Positions 1 to 9,152 of a stretch of 64,000 nucleotides of DNA are shown in pieces. Position 1 is the first letter of the stretch. Each line of letters begins with the position of its first letter. The notes below the pieces were generated by a model that saw only the letters and a program-made list of their open reading frames with translations, had not been told where the DNA came from and did not search any database. The stretch comes from Streptococcus parasuis (GTDB lineage: Bacteria; Bacillota; Bacilli; Lactobacillales; Streptococcaceae), in assembly GCF_021654455.1 (NCBI RefSeq), contig NZ_AP024276.1:1550001-1614000 (forward strand), in the 5' to 3' direction. A program made the translations under genes and the position numbers.

Positions 1-109
1 TAGGTAAAAGCATTGTTTCTACCTGACAAGCAGCCGCAATTGGAATACTAGTTGCTAGTGCAACCTTACCAACACCAGGTAAGTCGTTCGCAAGCAATAA
101 TCGCTGCAT
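1..109 (-). CDS. Pyridoxamine/pyridoxal kinase, 5' part only
   Basis: The start codon is at 109 and an AGGAGG ribosome binding site lies at 118-123; the gene runs off the window start. The 36 visible residues begin MQRLLLANDLPGVGKVALA and continue through a PIAAACQVETMLLP stretch. This is the usual N-terminus of the streptococcal ThiD/PdxK-like kinases that phosphorylate the 5'-hydroxyl of B6 vitamers with ATP. Too little is present to separate pyridoxamine kinase from a hydroxymethylpyrimidine kinase. Confidence 0.7.
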   Translation of the reverse strand, partial: MQRLLLANDLPGVGKVALATSIPIAAACQVETMLLP

Positions 110-307
110 GATAACTACCTCCTAAATTATTTTTCATAAACAAAATTGTAAAGGATTATCATACATTTTTCAATCTTACATATCCATAACTGTATGGGGA
201 CAGATAGCTGAAACCTTGCAACACCAGTCTCAAATTATTACATAAGAAAAACAGCAACAACTCTTTGCTACTGTCGTCCTTTTCAATGTATTGTTGTCAA
301 AATCTGC

Positions 308-997
308 TTAATATTTCTCCAGAAAGGCAATCAAAATCTGGGCAGAACGTTCTCCTGCTTGAATGATAAATTCATCAAAGGTGATATTGGCATCTCCCTG
401 AGCTGTATCACTCATGGCACGGATAACCAAGAATGGCTTGCCTGTATTGACAGCTGCTTGAGCAATAGCTGCTCCCTCCATCTCTACGGCAAGGACTTCT
501 GGGAAATGAGTTTTGATCGTAGCGATTCTCTCCTGACCTGCGATAAAACTGTCACCTGTCACAATCAGACCCACGTGGCTAATCATTTCCTGCTCTGCTA
601 AAACGGTTCTGAGCTGTTCTAACAAGGCTTGGTCGGCTGGATAATACAATTCCTGCCCTGCCATTTGCCCGTAAGCATATCCAAAAGCTGTCACATCCAC
701 ATCGTGGTATGCCAATTGATTTGCTACAACCACATCACCGATGGCAATACCGTCAGCAACAGCACCAGCTGAGCCTGTATTAACAATGACATCAACTGCA
801 AAATGGTCTGCCAAAATCGCTACAGACATAGCTGACATGACTTTTCCAATCCCTGATTGAACGAGTACTACATCATGCTGACCTATTCGTCCCTGATAGT
901 AAGTTCGACCCAAGACATTGGTTTCTGCTTTATCTTGTAGATGCTCAACTAAAATCTTTAGTTCTTGAGGCATGGCTGCGATAATTCCAAATTTCAT
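308..997 (-). CDS. mtnN: 5'-methylthioadenosine/S-adenosylhomocysteine nucleosidase
   Basis: Hydrolyses MTA and SAH to adenine plus the thioribose or ribosyl-homocysteine, so it recycles SAM by-products and supplies the AI-2 pathway through LuxS. The 229-residue protein starts MKFGIIAAMPQELK, the standard N-terminus. NTGSAGAV, the VTGDSF motif and the VEMEGAAIAQ segment that contacts the ribose are all present. A longer reading frame extends upstream to 1057, but it overlaps macP, and the start at 997 has an AGGAG about 6 nt upstream. It follows macP in the order glmU-NUDIX-macP-mtnN known from pneumococcus. Confidence 0.95.
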   Translation of the reverse strand: MKFGIIAAMPQELKILVEHLQDKAETNVLGRTYYQGRIGQHDVVLVQSGIGKVMSAMSVAILADHFAVDVIVNTGSAGAVADGIAIGDVVVANQLAYHDVDVTAFGYAYGQMAGQELYYPADQALLEQLRTVLAEQEMISHVGLIVTGDSFIAGQERIATIKTHFPEVLAVEMEGAAIAQAAVNTGKPFLVIRAMSDTAQGDANITFDEFIIQAGERSAQILIAFLEKY

Positions 998-1005
998 CTC
1001 TTCTC

Positions 1006-1326
1006 CTAAATAAATAATACTGCAATGATAAAGATAATCAGCAAGATGATGACCCACAAGAGGATTTTATTCACTTTACTACGGAATTCTTCTCTCTTGA
1101 TGGTTTCAATACGACGACTTTTTACCACACTGGGTTTGACTGGAATTCGGATGGTTTGGCCTTCCTCATACCCTTGATACTCTTCTTCTAGATAAGGCTC
1201 AAATACATTGTCATCCATCGAAACATCTTGATTTGGACTATAATGTCCAAATTGATTTGATTGACCTGAATACTGATTCTTTTTCACTTTCTCTAAAATA
1301 TCATCCGTTAACAAGGGCTTCCTCAT
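1006..1326 (-). CDS. macP: MacP, membrane cofactor of penicillin-binding protein 2a
   Basis: A 106-residue protein with a hydrophilic N-terminal region and a single membrane segment at the extreme C-terminus (about residues 86-105). The N-terminus RKPLLTDDILEKVKKN matches the KPLLTDE-type start of pneumococcal MacP, which activates the class A peptidoglycan synthase PBP2a and is phosphorylated by the kinase StkP. Position also supports the call: it sits between the NUDIX gene and mtnN, as in S. pneumoniae. The middle of the protein is poorly conserved in the family, so the assignment rests on the N-terminus, topology and synteny. Confidence 0.8.
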   Translation of the reverse strand: MRKPLLTDDILEKVKKNQYSGQSNQFGHYSPNQDVSMDDNVFEPYLEEEYQGYEEGQTIRIPVKPSVVKSRRIETIKREEFRSKVNKILLWVIILLIIFIIAVLFI

Positions 1327-1334
1327 GCCTTAAC

Positions 1335-1880
1335 CTACTTTCTCATGAGTTGTAAATATTGCACAGCCATAATCGTCTTAGCATCACAAATCTCGCCTGC
1401 TGCAATCAGTTTCATTGCTTCTTCCAAAGTCACTTCAGAAAGTTCAATAACCTCGTCCTCATCCATTGGACGTGGATTTTCAACTTTGACCAGATGGTCA
1501 GCTAAATACAGACGAATTCGCTCATTACAAAAACCGATGGCTGAATAGAAATCTGCTAGCAATGTCAGTTTGTCACTGGTATAACCTGTCTCTTCTTCTA
1601 ATTCTCGCAAGGCAGCATCTTCTAGCGTATCTTCTTCTCCTAATTCCAACTTTCCTGCCGGAATCTCATAAATGGCGCGTTCAATCGCTTTCCGATACTG
1701 TTTGACCAAAATCATTTTACCTTCTGGGGTAACGGCTAAAACGCAAACTGCTCCCTTGTGGAAAATGAGTTCACGCTTACCAGTTCCACCATTTGGCAAG
1801 GCAACATCATCTACTACTACATCAAAAATGTGTCCTTTAAAAATTTCTGTCCGCTCAATGGTTTTTTCTTCAAAATTCAT
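1335..1880 (-). CDS. nudF: NUDIX hydrolase, ADP-ribose pyrophosphatase type
   Basis: A 181-residue protein predicted to split ADP-ribose into AMP and ribose 5-phosphate. The NUDIX helix is clear: GKLELGEE, then ALRELEEETGY. The spacing between the first Glu and the RE pair is two residues longer than the textbook motif, which I recall as normal for streptococcal members. EIPAGKLE just before it is typical of the ADP-ribose branch. It starts 8 nt after the glmU stop codon and is probably co-transcribed with glmU, macP and mtnN. Confidence 0.88.
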   Translation of the reverse strand: MNFEEKTIERTEIFKGHIFDVVVDDVALPNGGTGKRELIFHKGAVCVLAVTPEGKMILVKQYRKAIERAIYEIPAGKLELGEEDTLEDAALRELEEETGYTSDKLTLLADFYSAIGFCNERIRLYLADHLVKVENPRPMDEDEVIELSEVTLEEAMKLIAAGEICDAKTIMAVQYLQLMRK

Positions 1881-1888
1881 ACGATTAC

Positions 1889-3382
<1,494 letters not shown>

Positions 3383-3448
3383 TCAGCTTCTCAAGAATTT
3401 CTAATATTAGAAAACAAACTACAGGTTGATTGCATCCAATAGAATTTT

Positions 3449-3919
3449 CTATTTAGGGTAAACCAATTCAAATTCTTCACAGACGACTAGCATATCTTCT
3501 GAGAAGGACAAACCTGCTTCTGCCAGCCAGATAGTGAAAAGCTCTTCATGGACCAGTCGCCAGTGGATTAGACTTTTCGCTTTTATGTCAGACAAGTCCC
3601 CTCCCTGACGGAACTCTCCCTCCTTATAGGCATGATCTTCCGTCACTTGGGAAAAGGGCGTCACATAGACCTTGGTGGTCTGAATAATGCACACAGCCTG
3701 ACCTTGTCCGTCCAGAATGATGTCATAGCCACCAGCTCTTGGGATTTCTTCTCCCTCCACTGCGTAGAGGGCATAGGCAGAGCTGGTCGAAGTTTTAATG
3801 CCCTTAGCTACCAAATCAGCCAGTCGATCAGCTTCCGCCCCAAAGGCCCAGGCCTCTGGCTCAGGACCTGCTTGGGGATTGATTGCAAGAAAGTTTTGCC
3901 AGAGTTGTGTAGGTGTCAT
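3449..3919 (-). CDS. ASCH-domain protein
   Basis: A 156-residue soluble protein of the ASCH superfamily, a PUA-like fold thought to bind RNA or nucleic-acid ligands. Family marks are AWAFGAEADRLADLV, GIKTSTSSAYALY, the pair of strands around CIIQTTKVYVTPFSQV, and the closing HEELF and VCEEFELVYP. Some ASCH proteins have RNase or acylcytidine amidohydrolase activity, but nothing here proves a reaction. The start codon overlaps the stop of the GNAT gene upstream by 4 nt, so the two are translationally coupled. Confidence 0.8.
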   Translation of the reverse strand: MTPTQLWQNFLAINPQAGPEPEAWAFGAEADRLADLVAKGIKTSTSSAYALYAVEGEEIPRAGGYDIILDGQGQAVCIIQTTKVYVTPFSQVTEDHAYKEGEFRQGGDLSDIKAKSLIHWRLVHEELFTIWLAEAGLSFSEDMLVVCEEFELVYPK

Positions 3920-4467
3920 GGGTGCTCCTTCCTAGACTGCCATTCCTCTCTTGTCAGCAGATTCACTCGTTCGCTACGGACCTCATCAATGAGTGGGAAA
4001 TGCACATCTTCCATGAGGTATTGGTATACAAAGCCCAGTTTTTCTTGGACACGTAATGATTTGGTATTTTCTACAAAGGCACGACACCATATTTTCTCTA
4101 AATTCAATTGGGAAAAGCCGTAATCCAGTAAAACTTGACTAGCCTCTGGCACCAATCCCTGTCCCCAAAATGAATGACCAATCCAATAACCAATCTCGGC
4201 CTCTGAATCAGGCAAATCAAGACCACCTTGCTTGCCAATCATCAGTCCGATACTTCCAATCACCTGTCCTGTTTCTTTGTGAACAAGGGCATAGGTTTCT
4301 GGTTGGCTGAGAACAGTATTGATAATCTCTCGACTTTCTTCTACACTCTGATGAGCAGGCCATCCTGCTGCTGGGCCAACATCTGGGTGGCTGGCATAAA
4401 CAAATAAATCTGCTGCATCTGCTTCACACCACGGGCGGATCAACAGACGATTGGTTTCTAGAATCAT
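3916..4467 (-). CDS. GNAT-family N-acetyltransferase, RimJ/RimL-like
   Basis: A 183-residue acetyl-CoA-dependent acetyltransferase of the RimJ/RimL branch. It begins with the typical ETNRLLIRPW strand. IGYWIGHSFWGQGLVPEA holds the acetyl-CoA pyrophosphate loop, and the C-terminal part carries VENTKSLRVQEKLGF, the usual N-S-x-x-V-x-E-K-x-G-F signature. Substrate unknown: members acetylate ribosomal protein N-termini, small amines or antibiotics. It lies in a tight run with the ASCH and SDR genes. Confidence 0.85.
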   Translation of the reverse strand: MILETNRLLIRPWCEADAADLFVYASHPDVGPAAGWPAHQSVEESREIINTVLSQPETYALVHKETGQVIGSIGLMIGKQGGLDLPDSEAEIGYWIGHSFWGQGLVPEASQVLLDYGFSQLNLEKIWCRAFVENTKSLRVQEKLGFVYQYLMEDVHFPLIDEVRSERVNLLTREEWQSRKEHP

Positions 4468-4478
4468 AATTTTCCTCC

Positions 4479-5177
4479 CTACTTCAAACTCCAGCCACCG
4501 TCAATGGTGATAATTTGGCCTTGCATGGAAGCCAGTTTGCCAGTAGCCAGCATAAAGGTCAGCTCTGCGATTTCGCTGGGTTGGGACCAGCGTCCGATAG
4601 GGGTCTGGTCTGCCACCCAATCCGCCAGACCACCAGGCTCAAAGTCCTTCTGGGTCATGCCTGTTTGGACGGCACCTGGGGCGATACCGAAGACCTGGAC
4701 CTTGTCCTTGGCATAGTCCAAAGCCAACTGCTTGGTAAAGCCTGCTAAAGCGTGCTTGGAAGCAGTATAGGCTGAGCCCCCTCCTCCTGCTAGACTGGAG
4801 GCAATGGAGCACATATTGATAATGATGCCCGACTGTCTGTCCACCATTTGCTGTAGATAGGGGCGGGTCAGTCTGGTCACCGCGAAAAAATTAACCGCGA
4901 AGATGCGAGCTAATTCATCCTCCTCAATATCAAGGTGGGGTCGGTAATCATCTAGAATGCCTGCGGTGTTACAGAGGACATCAACTGTCTGGCACCAGGA
5001 AAAGACTGGGCTTAAATCGCCTGTCAGGTCCAACTGTAGAAAGTGGAAATCTCCTGCCAAATCAGGCTTGCTGGCCTGATCAATCCCGTAGACACGCCAG
5101 CCATTTTCCAAAAAAATCTCCGCCTGCGCTAGTCCAATGCCGCTGGAAACGCCTGTGATGAGGGCTGTCTTAGTCAT
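4479..5177 (-). CDS. SDR-family oxidoreductase, FabG-like
   Basis: A 232-residue short-chain dehydrogenase/reductase. The NAD(P)-binding motif GVSSGIG is at residues 9-15, the NTAG strand near 90, and the catalytic Ser-Tyr-Lys set appears as CSIASS and YTASK. It ends with IITIDGGWSLK, the standard SDR C-terminus. It lacks fatty-acid synthesis neighbours, so it is more likely an accessory ketoreductase than the housekeeping FabG. Its first codons overlap the end of the DUF2829 gene by 8 nt. Confidence 0.85.
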   Translation of the reverse strand: MTKTALITGVSSGIGLAQAEIFLENGWRVYGIDQASKPDLAGDFHFLQLDLTGDLSPVFSWCQTVDVLCNTAGILDDYRPHLDIEEDELARIFAVNFFAVTRLTRPYLQQMVDRQSGIIINMCSIASSLAGGGGSAYTASKHALAGFTKQLALDYAKDKVQVFGIAPGAVQTGMTQKDFEPGGLADWVADQTPIGRWSQPSEIAELTFMLATGKLASMQGQIITIDGGWSLK

Positions 5178-5406
5178 GAACTTCTACCCAGTCGGTCGCA
5201 AGGACGTCACAAGGTGTCGGGCTCCACATGGAGAAGCCTTCGCCCTCGCCTGTCACGTTGATGAGGAAATAGGGCGTCGCCTCCAGCTTTTGCCCGTGAA
5301 CTTCAATGGTGTCAAAGAGCTGGACGTAGTTCTCCGCCCCGCCCCAGCCTGTGCGAACATACTTTTTCTTGGCCTTCAAGCCTGGTAAAATCTCTTCAAA
5401 TGTCAT
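5170..5406 (-). CDS. DUF2829 (Tad2-like) small protein
   Basis: A 78-residue protein of the DUF2829 family. It starts TFEEILPGLKAKKKYVRTGW and ends MWSPTPCDVLATDWVEV, which are the two conserved ends of this family. Phage members, called Tad2, sequester the cyclic ADP-ribose signal of the Thoeris defence system; chromosomal members are widespread and their role is unclear. There are no phage genes nearby. The protein is complete and has about the family's usual length. It is coupled to the SDR gene downstream. Confidence 0.75.
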   Translation of the reverse strand: MTFEEILPGLKAKKKYVRTGWGGAENYVQLFDTIEVHGQKLEATPYFLINVTGEGEGFSMWSPTPCDVLATDWVEVHD

Positions 5407-5454
5407 GGTTTTGCTCCCTATATTTTTCTTTATTATACCAAAAATATCAACTCT

Positions 5455-6249
5455 TTACTTACCCTTTCTCACCAACAAAACCGCAGTTCCAATCCAAAAG
5501 GCCATAGCTGGAAGAATGACCAACATCAGATTGAGCCAAACTGGGACGGTCATGACCATATTTACCACACCGCCAACAATCATGAAGAGATAGGTCGGTA
5601 AAAAGACATAGCGGACTAATTTTTCCTTTTGGAAAAATAGCAGAGCGAGACCGAGCAAGGTGAGTGGCACTAGAAGCCCCCAGCCAGTCAAGACTATGTC
5701 AGGTTCCTTGGGGATTGCCCAGAGACGAAGTCCACAAATCAGGAGAAAAAGAAGGGGGATGCAGAGAAAGCTTGCCCAAACCTTGATTTTGCTGGTCTGG
5801 TAAATGAGATCGCGAATAATGAGGAAAATCCCAGCGGGGAGGAGGAGGCTAAGTAGCGCGTCGCATATCAGGTCCAGCCAGTTGAGAGAGATGGTTCCTG
5901 TCCCTGCAAAATCCATGAGCCATTGGCTACCAAGGTAAATGATGAGCATGAGGCCACTCAGGTTTGCGACTTCCACAAAACCAATCGGAGGGAGGTAGCT
6001 GAGTAGGTCATCCGCCATCTGCTTGCTGTCTTTGCCCAGAAAATCCTCCGCTGAAAGCCCGTCTTTTTGAGCTTCCAGAACATCTTGGTAAATGGATAGG
6101 AGCTGGGCAGTCACTGCTTCTTCCTGCCTGTGAAAGACAGAGGCAATCATCATGTAGCCATTGATACGGCCCATATACTCCTTGTTTTCCTTGGTCAGCT
6201 GGTTTTCAATCACTTCAATCTGCTTGCGGTATTCCATTTGTTTGCTCAT
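5455..6249 (-). CDS. Multi-pass membrane protein of a PadR operon (DUF1048/DUF1129-like)
   Basis: A 264-residue protein with a soluble, partly helical N-terminal region of about 85 residues, then six or so hydrophobic segments to the C-terminus (for example LSGLMLIIYLGSQWL, AGIFLIIRDLIY and LGLALLFF). The N-terminal part (IEVIENQLTKENKEYMGRI) resembles DUF1048 or DUF1700-type proteins that commonly sit next to PadR regulators. It starts one nucleotide after the PadR gene. A role in envelope stress or as a partner of the regulator is inferred from position only. Confidence 0.6.
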   Translation of the reverse strand: MSKQMEYRKQIEVIENQLTKENKEYMGRINGYMMIASVFHRQEEAVTAQLLSIYQDVLEAQKDGLSAEDFLGKDSKQMADDLLSYLPPIGFVEVANLSGLMLIIYLGSQWLMDFAGTGTISLNWLDLICDALLSLLLPAGIFLIIRDLIYQTSKIKVWASFLCIPLLFLLICGLRLWAIPKEPDIVLTGWGLLVPLTLLGLALLFFQKEKLVRYVFLPTYLFMIVGGVVNMVMTVPVWLNLMLVILPAMAFWIGTAVLLVRKGK

Positions 6250-6250
6250 C

Positions 6251-6568
6251 CTACTCTCCTTTCAATCGCTGAACCTTTTGGACCAATTCCGTCCACTGGC
6301 TCCAAAAACTCTCTAGATAAGCCTTTCCCTGGTCTGTCAGATAAAAATACTTTCTATCTGGCCCGTCTGGCGAGGGCTTATTCTGACTAAAAATCAGGCT
6401 ATTTTTTTCTAACTTCTGAAGGAGGGGATAGACTGTCCCTCCGACCATGTTTTCAAAGCCCTGATTTCTCAACTCTTGGACCAGCTCATAACCATAAATC
6501 TCCTTCTGGCTGATAATTTGTAAGACACAGCCATCCAGGACCCCCTTGAGCATCTGGGTTTCTTTCAT
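6251..6568 (-). CDS. PadR-family transcriptional regulator
   Basis: A 105-residue winged-helix repressor of the short PadR type. MLKGVLDGCVLQIISQKEIYGYELVQEL is the recognition region (shown here in part: KEIYGYELVQELRNQGF), followed by GGTVYPLLQKLEKNSLI and the wing with DRKYFYLTDQGKAYL. Such regulators usually repress their own operon and respond to small hydrophobic ligands. The operon runs from a 54-residue membrane protein through PadR to a larger membrane protein. Three repeated palindromes lie upstream at 6743-6874. Confidence 0.9.
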   Translation of the reverse strand: MKETQMLKGVLDGCVLQIISQKEIYGYELVQELRNQGFENMVGGTVYPLLQKLEKNSLIFSQNKPSPDGPDRKYFYLTDQGKAYLESFWSQWTELVQKVQRLKGE

Positions 6569-6729
6569 AAGTCCTCCTCTTCCTCTGCAAAAAATCCAAA
6601 CAGCAAGCCTGACGCCAACATGATGCCTAAGATCAAAATAGAATCCAAGGCCCAGCCAGTTATAATGGCCGTCACAAGCGTGATGGCTACCACTTCCCAG
6701 TTTTCACGTTTCTTCCTGTCCAATTTCAT
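6565..6729 (-). CDS. 54-residue membrane protein leading the PadR operon
   Basis: A short gene found by reading upstream of padR. It starts at 6729 with MKLDRKKRENWEVVAITL, has one long or two short membrane segments (about residues 13-47) and ends with an acidic tail EEEEDL. Its TGA overlaps the ATG of the PadR gene (ATGA-type coupling), which argues that it is really translated. An AGGAG sits 8-9 nt before the start. No family was recognised. Confidence 0.65.
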   Translation of the reverse strand: MKLDRKKRENWEVVAITLVTAIITGWALDSILILGIMLASGLLFGFFAEEEEDL

Positions 6730-6742
6730 GTTATACTCCTAT

Positions 6743-6874
6743 CTAGTTTGTAATGCCTACTAGTCTGATAAAAATAAAAGTGATTTTATTTGTCTTTTAT
6801 CACTAGTTTGTTTTACCTATTAGTTTTGTATCTATAGTCTAACACAAGATAACTAGTTTGTAAAGCAATATAGT
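6743..6874 (-). promoter_or_regulatory. Three repeated operator-like palindromes upstream of the PadR operon
   Basis: Near-identical imperfect palindromes lie at 6743-6763, 6802-6824 and 6852-6874. Each reads (A)CTAGTTTGT, then a short AT-rich spacer, then an ACTAG/ATTAGT arm. Their spacing is about 60 and 50 bp. They are the only striking sequence between the first gene of the operon and the hairpin repeats further upstream, so PadR autoregulation is the simplest reading. Confidence 0.5.
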
Positions 6875-6951
6875 GAAAAATATTCAAAAAAACATCACTT
6901 CTACAAGTTTTCTACAAGTTTGCGTTAACATCTCAGCACAATGATAGATTG

Positions 6952-7104
6952 CTTCAACAGTCTGGGGAGAGACTGTTGAAGGGGGGAAATTAAACAAACG
7001 CAGTTTGTGTACAAACAATCTGGGAGATTGTTGGAGGGGGGAAATTAAACAAACGCTGTTTGTGTACAAACAGTCTGGGGAGAGACTGTTGAAGGGGGAA
7101 GATA
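6952..7104. repeat. Tandem hairpin repeat, three units of about 57 bp
   Basis: Units begin at about 6956, 7013 and 7069. Each has a hairpin (AACAGTCT or AACAATCT, a loop of G-rich bases, and the matching arm), then a G-run, then AAATTAAACAAACG and a second small hairpin GTTTG-TGTA-CAAAC. Unit two has changed both arms of its stem together. The third unit is cut short after its first hairpin. A 61-codon reading frame across this repeat on the minus strand is not taken as a gene. Confidence 0.75.
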
Positions 7105-7144
7105 AAAAGTTGCGGTAGCAACCTATCTTAGAACCTGTAAAAAA

Positions 7145-7326
7145 AGAACTTGGGTTGCACCAAGTTCATCATATCTATTTCTAAAAACCAATATTCACCA
7201 ATGACAAACTTTTAGATAAGAAAGCAATTTACACTGGTCTTTGAGAGAACACTAACTGTATTTTGAAAAGAACTAGTGTTGAAAAGCTTACTTAAATGAA
7301 AGTGCTGAGCAGTGAATCCAAGTTCT
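7145..7326. mobile_element. MITE-like element, family B (copy 1)
   Basis: About 182 bp bounded by imperfect inverted ends: AGAACTTGGGTTGCACC on the left and, read inward from the right, AGAACTTGGATTCACTGC. The interior shares CTGTATTTTGAAAA and the right end with the element at 32035-32194, so both belong to one family. The right end overlaps the glnB stop codon. No coding capacity was seen. Confidence 0.6.
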
Positions 7327-7666
7327 AAATTGCATCACGACCACGTTCCCCTGTACGGATGCGAACAACATCATCGATTGGCTGAATAAATATTTTACCG
7401 TCACCGACTTCCCCTGTTCGGACTACAGTAGTGATGACATCAACAACTTCTTCGACTGCGGCATCTTCAACAACAATCTCTGCTTTGACCTTAGCAAGCA
7501 TGGTTGGAGTCACCTTTTGGCCACGAACGAATTCCGCAAAGCCTTTTTGATTACCAAAACCCAGAACTTGTGAAATCGTCATTCCCTTAGCAACTCCTGC
7601 ACTAGTTATGGCAACCTTAAGATCTTCTAATTTCTCTGTACGAATAATTGCTTCTATTTTTTTCAT
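7325..7666 (-). CDS. glnB: PII nitrogen regulatory protein
   Basis: A 113-residue PII signal protein that senses 2-oxoglutarate and ATP/ADP and gates the ammonium channel encoded next to it. The start at 7666 ([17 protein letters not shown]) is chosen over a GTG three codons upstream; a GAGAGGTG site lies at 7673-7680. [22 protein letters not shown] is the conserved C-terminal half. In the T-loop both tyrosines of enteric GlnB (Y46 and the uridylylated Y51) are valines here (FVRGQKV), so control by uridylylation is not expected. Confidence 0.93.
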   Translation of the reverse strand: MKKIEAIIRTEKLEDLKVAITSAGVAKGMTISQVLGFGNQKGFAEFVRGQKVTPTMLAKVKAEIVVEDAAVEEVVDVITTVVRTGEVGDGKIFIQPIDDVVRIRTGERGRDAI

Positions 7667-7680
7667 CAAAAACACCTCTC

Positions 7681-8922
7681 TTATGAATCTAAGCCCATAA
7701 ATGTTGGATAAGCTGTCTCACCATGTTCTGTATCATCCAAACCAATTGCTTCTTCTCTATCTGAAACGCGGAGTGGCATGAAGAATGAGATTCCCTTGAT
7801 GAGAACAAATGTCATGCCTGCAGACCAAACAATTGTAAAGACAATCGCTGCGATAGTTACCAAGAACAGGCGTGGATTACCATAAATCAAGCCAATATTT
7901 TCAGGGTCGAGAGCCAATTCAGGAGTAGTGAACAGTCCTGTTACGATACCGCCAAAAATACCACCGACACCATGACAGCCAAAAGCATCTAAGGCATCAT
8001 CGTAACCAAGTTTATGTTTCACAATAGCAATTGCATAGAAACAAACTGGACTAACCAATAATCCGATAATCACTGCACTCCACGTTGATACAAAACCAGC
8101 CCCGGGCGTAATAGCAACCAATCCAGCTACTAATCCTGTTGAAGCACCGACAAGTGATGGTTTTCCATTCTTTATATATTCTAACAAAATCCATGAGAAC
8201 ATGGCCGCTGCAGCTGACAAATGTGTCGTTACCAAGGCATGAACAGCCAAACCATCGGCTGCTAAGGCAGAACCTGCGTTGAAACCAAACCAACCGAACC
8301 AAAGCAAACCAGCCCCCAATAGGACAAATGGTACATTATGTGGACGGTATTCAAGGCGATTAAAGTCCCTGCGCTTGCCAACTACCAAAGCCAAAACCAA
8401 GCCACTTACCCCTGATGTAATATGGACAACATCACCACCAGCAAAGTCAATTGTACCCCACTGAGCAAGTAACCCTTCATCCCAAACCATATGGGCAAAT
8501 GGATAGTAAACTAAAAGAAGCCAACCAATTATGAAGATTAAGAGAGGTTTAAATCGCATCCGTCCCGCAACAGAACCGGTTAAAATACCAACAGTAATGA
8601 TAGAAAACATCATCTGAAAAACTGCGAAAAGTGAATCCGGAATCGTCAAGCCCCTTGTACTCTCTGAGTCACTGACGCCTTGGAAAAACGCATGTCCAAG
8701 ATCACCAATAAGATTTCCATCACCTGAAAATGATAGAGAGTAACCAACAGCGAACCACATCACCGTTGCAAGGGCTAGCGAGACAACAGACATCATCATC
8801 GTTGAGATGACATTTTTCCGTCTCTCGAGACCACCATAGAAGAAAGCAAGGGCTGGCGTCATTAAAAATACCAAACCTGTACAAATCACTATAAAGGCAA
8901 TACTTGATCCTTCAATTTTCAT
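7681..8922 (-). CDS. amt: Ammonium transporter
   Basis: A 413-residue Amt-type channel protein with eleven predicted membrane segments. Signature parts are [15 protein letters not shown] at the N-terminus, [14 protein letters not shown], and the pore histidine region [13 protein letters not shown]. The start at 8922 has AAGGAG 8 nt upstream and is preferred to a GTG two codons earlier. Only 14 bp separate it from the PII gene, so they form an amt-glnB operon in which PII can block the channel when nitrogen is plentiful. Confidence 0.95.
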   Translation of the reverse strand: MKIEGSSIAFIVICTGLVFLMTPALAFFYGGLERRKNVISTMMMSVVSLALATVMWFAVGYSLSFSGDGNLIGDLGHAFFQGVSDSESTRGLTIPDSLFAVFQMMFSIITVGILTGSVAGRMRFKPLLIFIIGWLLLVYYPFAHMVWDEGLLAQWGTIDFAGGDVVHITSGVSGLVLALVVGKRRDFNRLEYRPHNVPFVLLGAGLLWFGWFGFNAGSALAADGLAVHALVTTHLSAAAAMFSWILLEYIKNGKPSLVGASTGLVAGLVAITPGAGFVSTWSAVIIGLLVSPVCFYAIAIVKHKLGYDDALDAFGCHGVGGIFGGIVTGLFTTPELALDPENIGLIYGNPRLFLVTIAAIVFTIVWSAGMTFVLIKGISFFMPLRVSDREEAIGLDDTEHGETAYPTFMGLDS

Positions 8923-9125
8923 AAGCACATCTCCTTTTCTATCCTATAATTGTTAGTACTTATCTTACTGTCTTCATTTTTTATCAAGGGCAAGAACGAT
9001 GACACTAAGCAACTATAGAATGAACTTTTTTGTTATGCTACATACAATATCACTATCCTCTTAATCTGTAAATATTAAATTGACAGAAAATTCTAAAAAT
9101 GTTCCACGTTATGTTAGAAATATCA

Positions 9126-9152
9126 AAAAACTTGGGAAAACCCCAAGTTTTT
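9126..9152 (-). terminator. Terminator of the Bce-type operon
   Basis: A stem of AAAAACTTGGG with its exact complement around a 5-nt loop, followed on the minus strand by a T-rich run. It overlaps the stop codon of the permease gene. Confidence 0.8.

Noticed and set aside
359..601. Plus-strand reading frames opposite mtnN, nudF, glmU and similar genes
   Set aside because: They lie antisense to well-conserved genes, have no ribosome binding sites and resemble no known family.
998..1057. N-terminal extension of MtnN
   Set aside because: It would overlap macP, has no ribosome site, and relatives start at MKFGIIAAMPQE.
6884..7069. A 61-codon minus-strand reading frame
   Set aside because: It runs over the tandem hairpin repeat, repeats parts of its own sequence because of that, and has no ribosome binding site.
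8931..9000. A possible GlnR box upstream of amt
   Set aside because: A TAACA half-site is present, but the other half does not fit TGTNA; too weak to claim.
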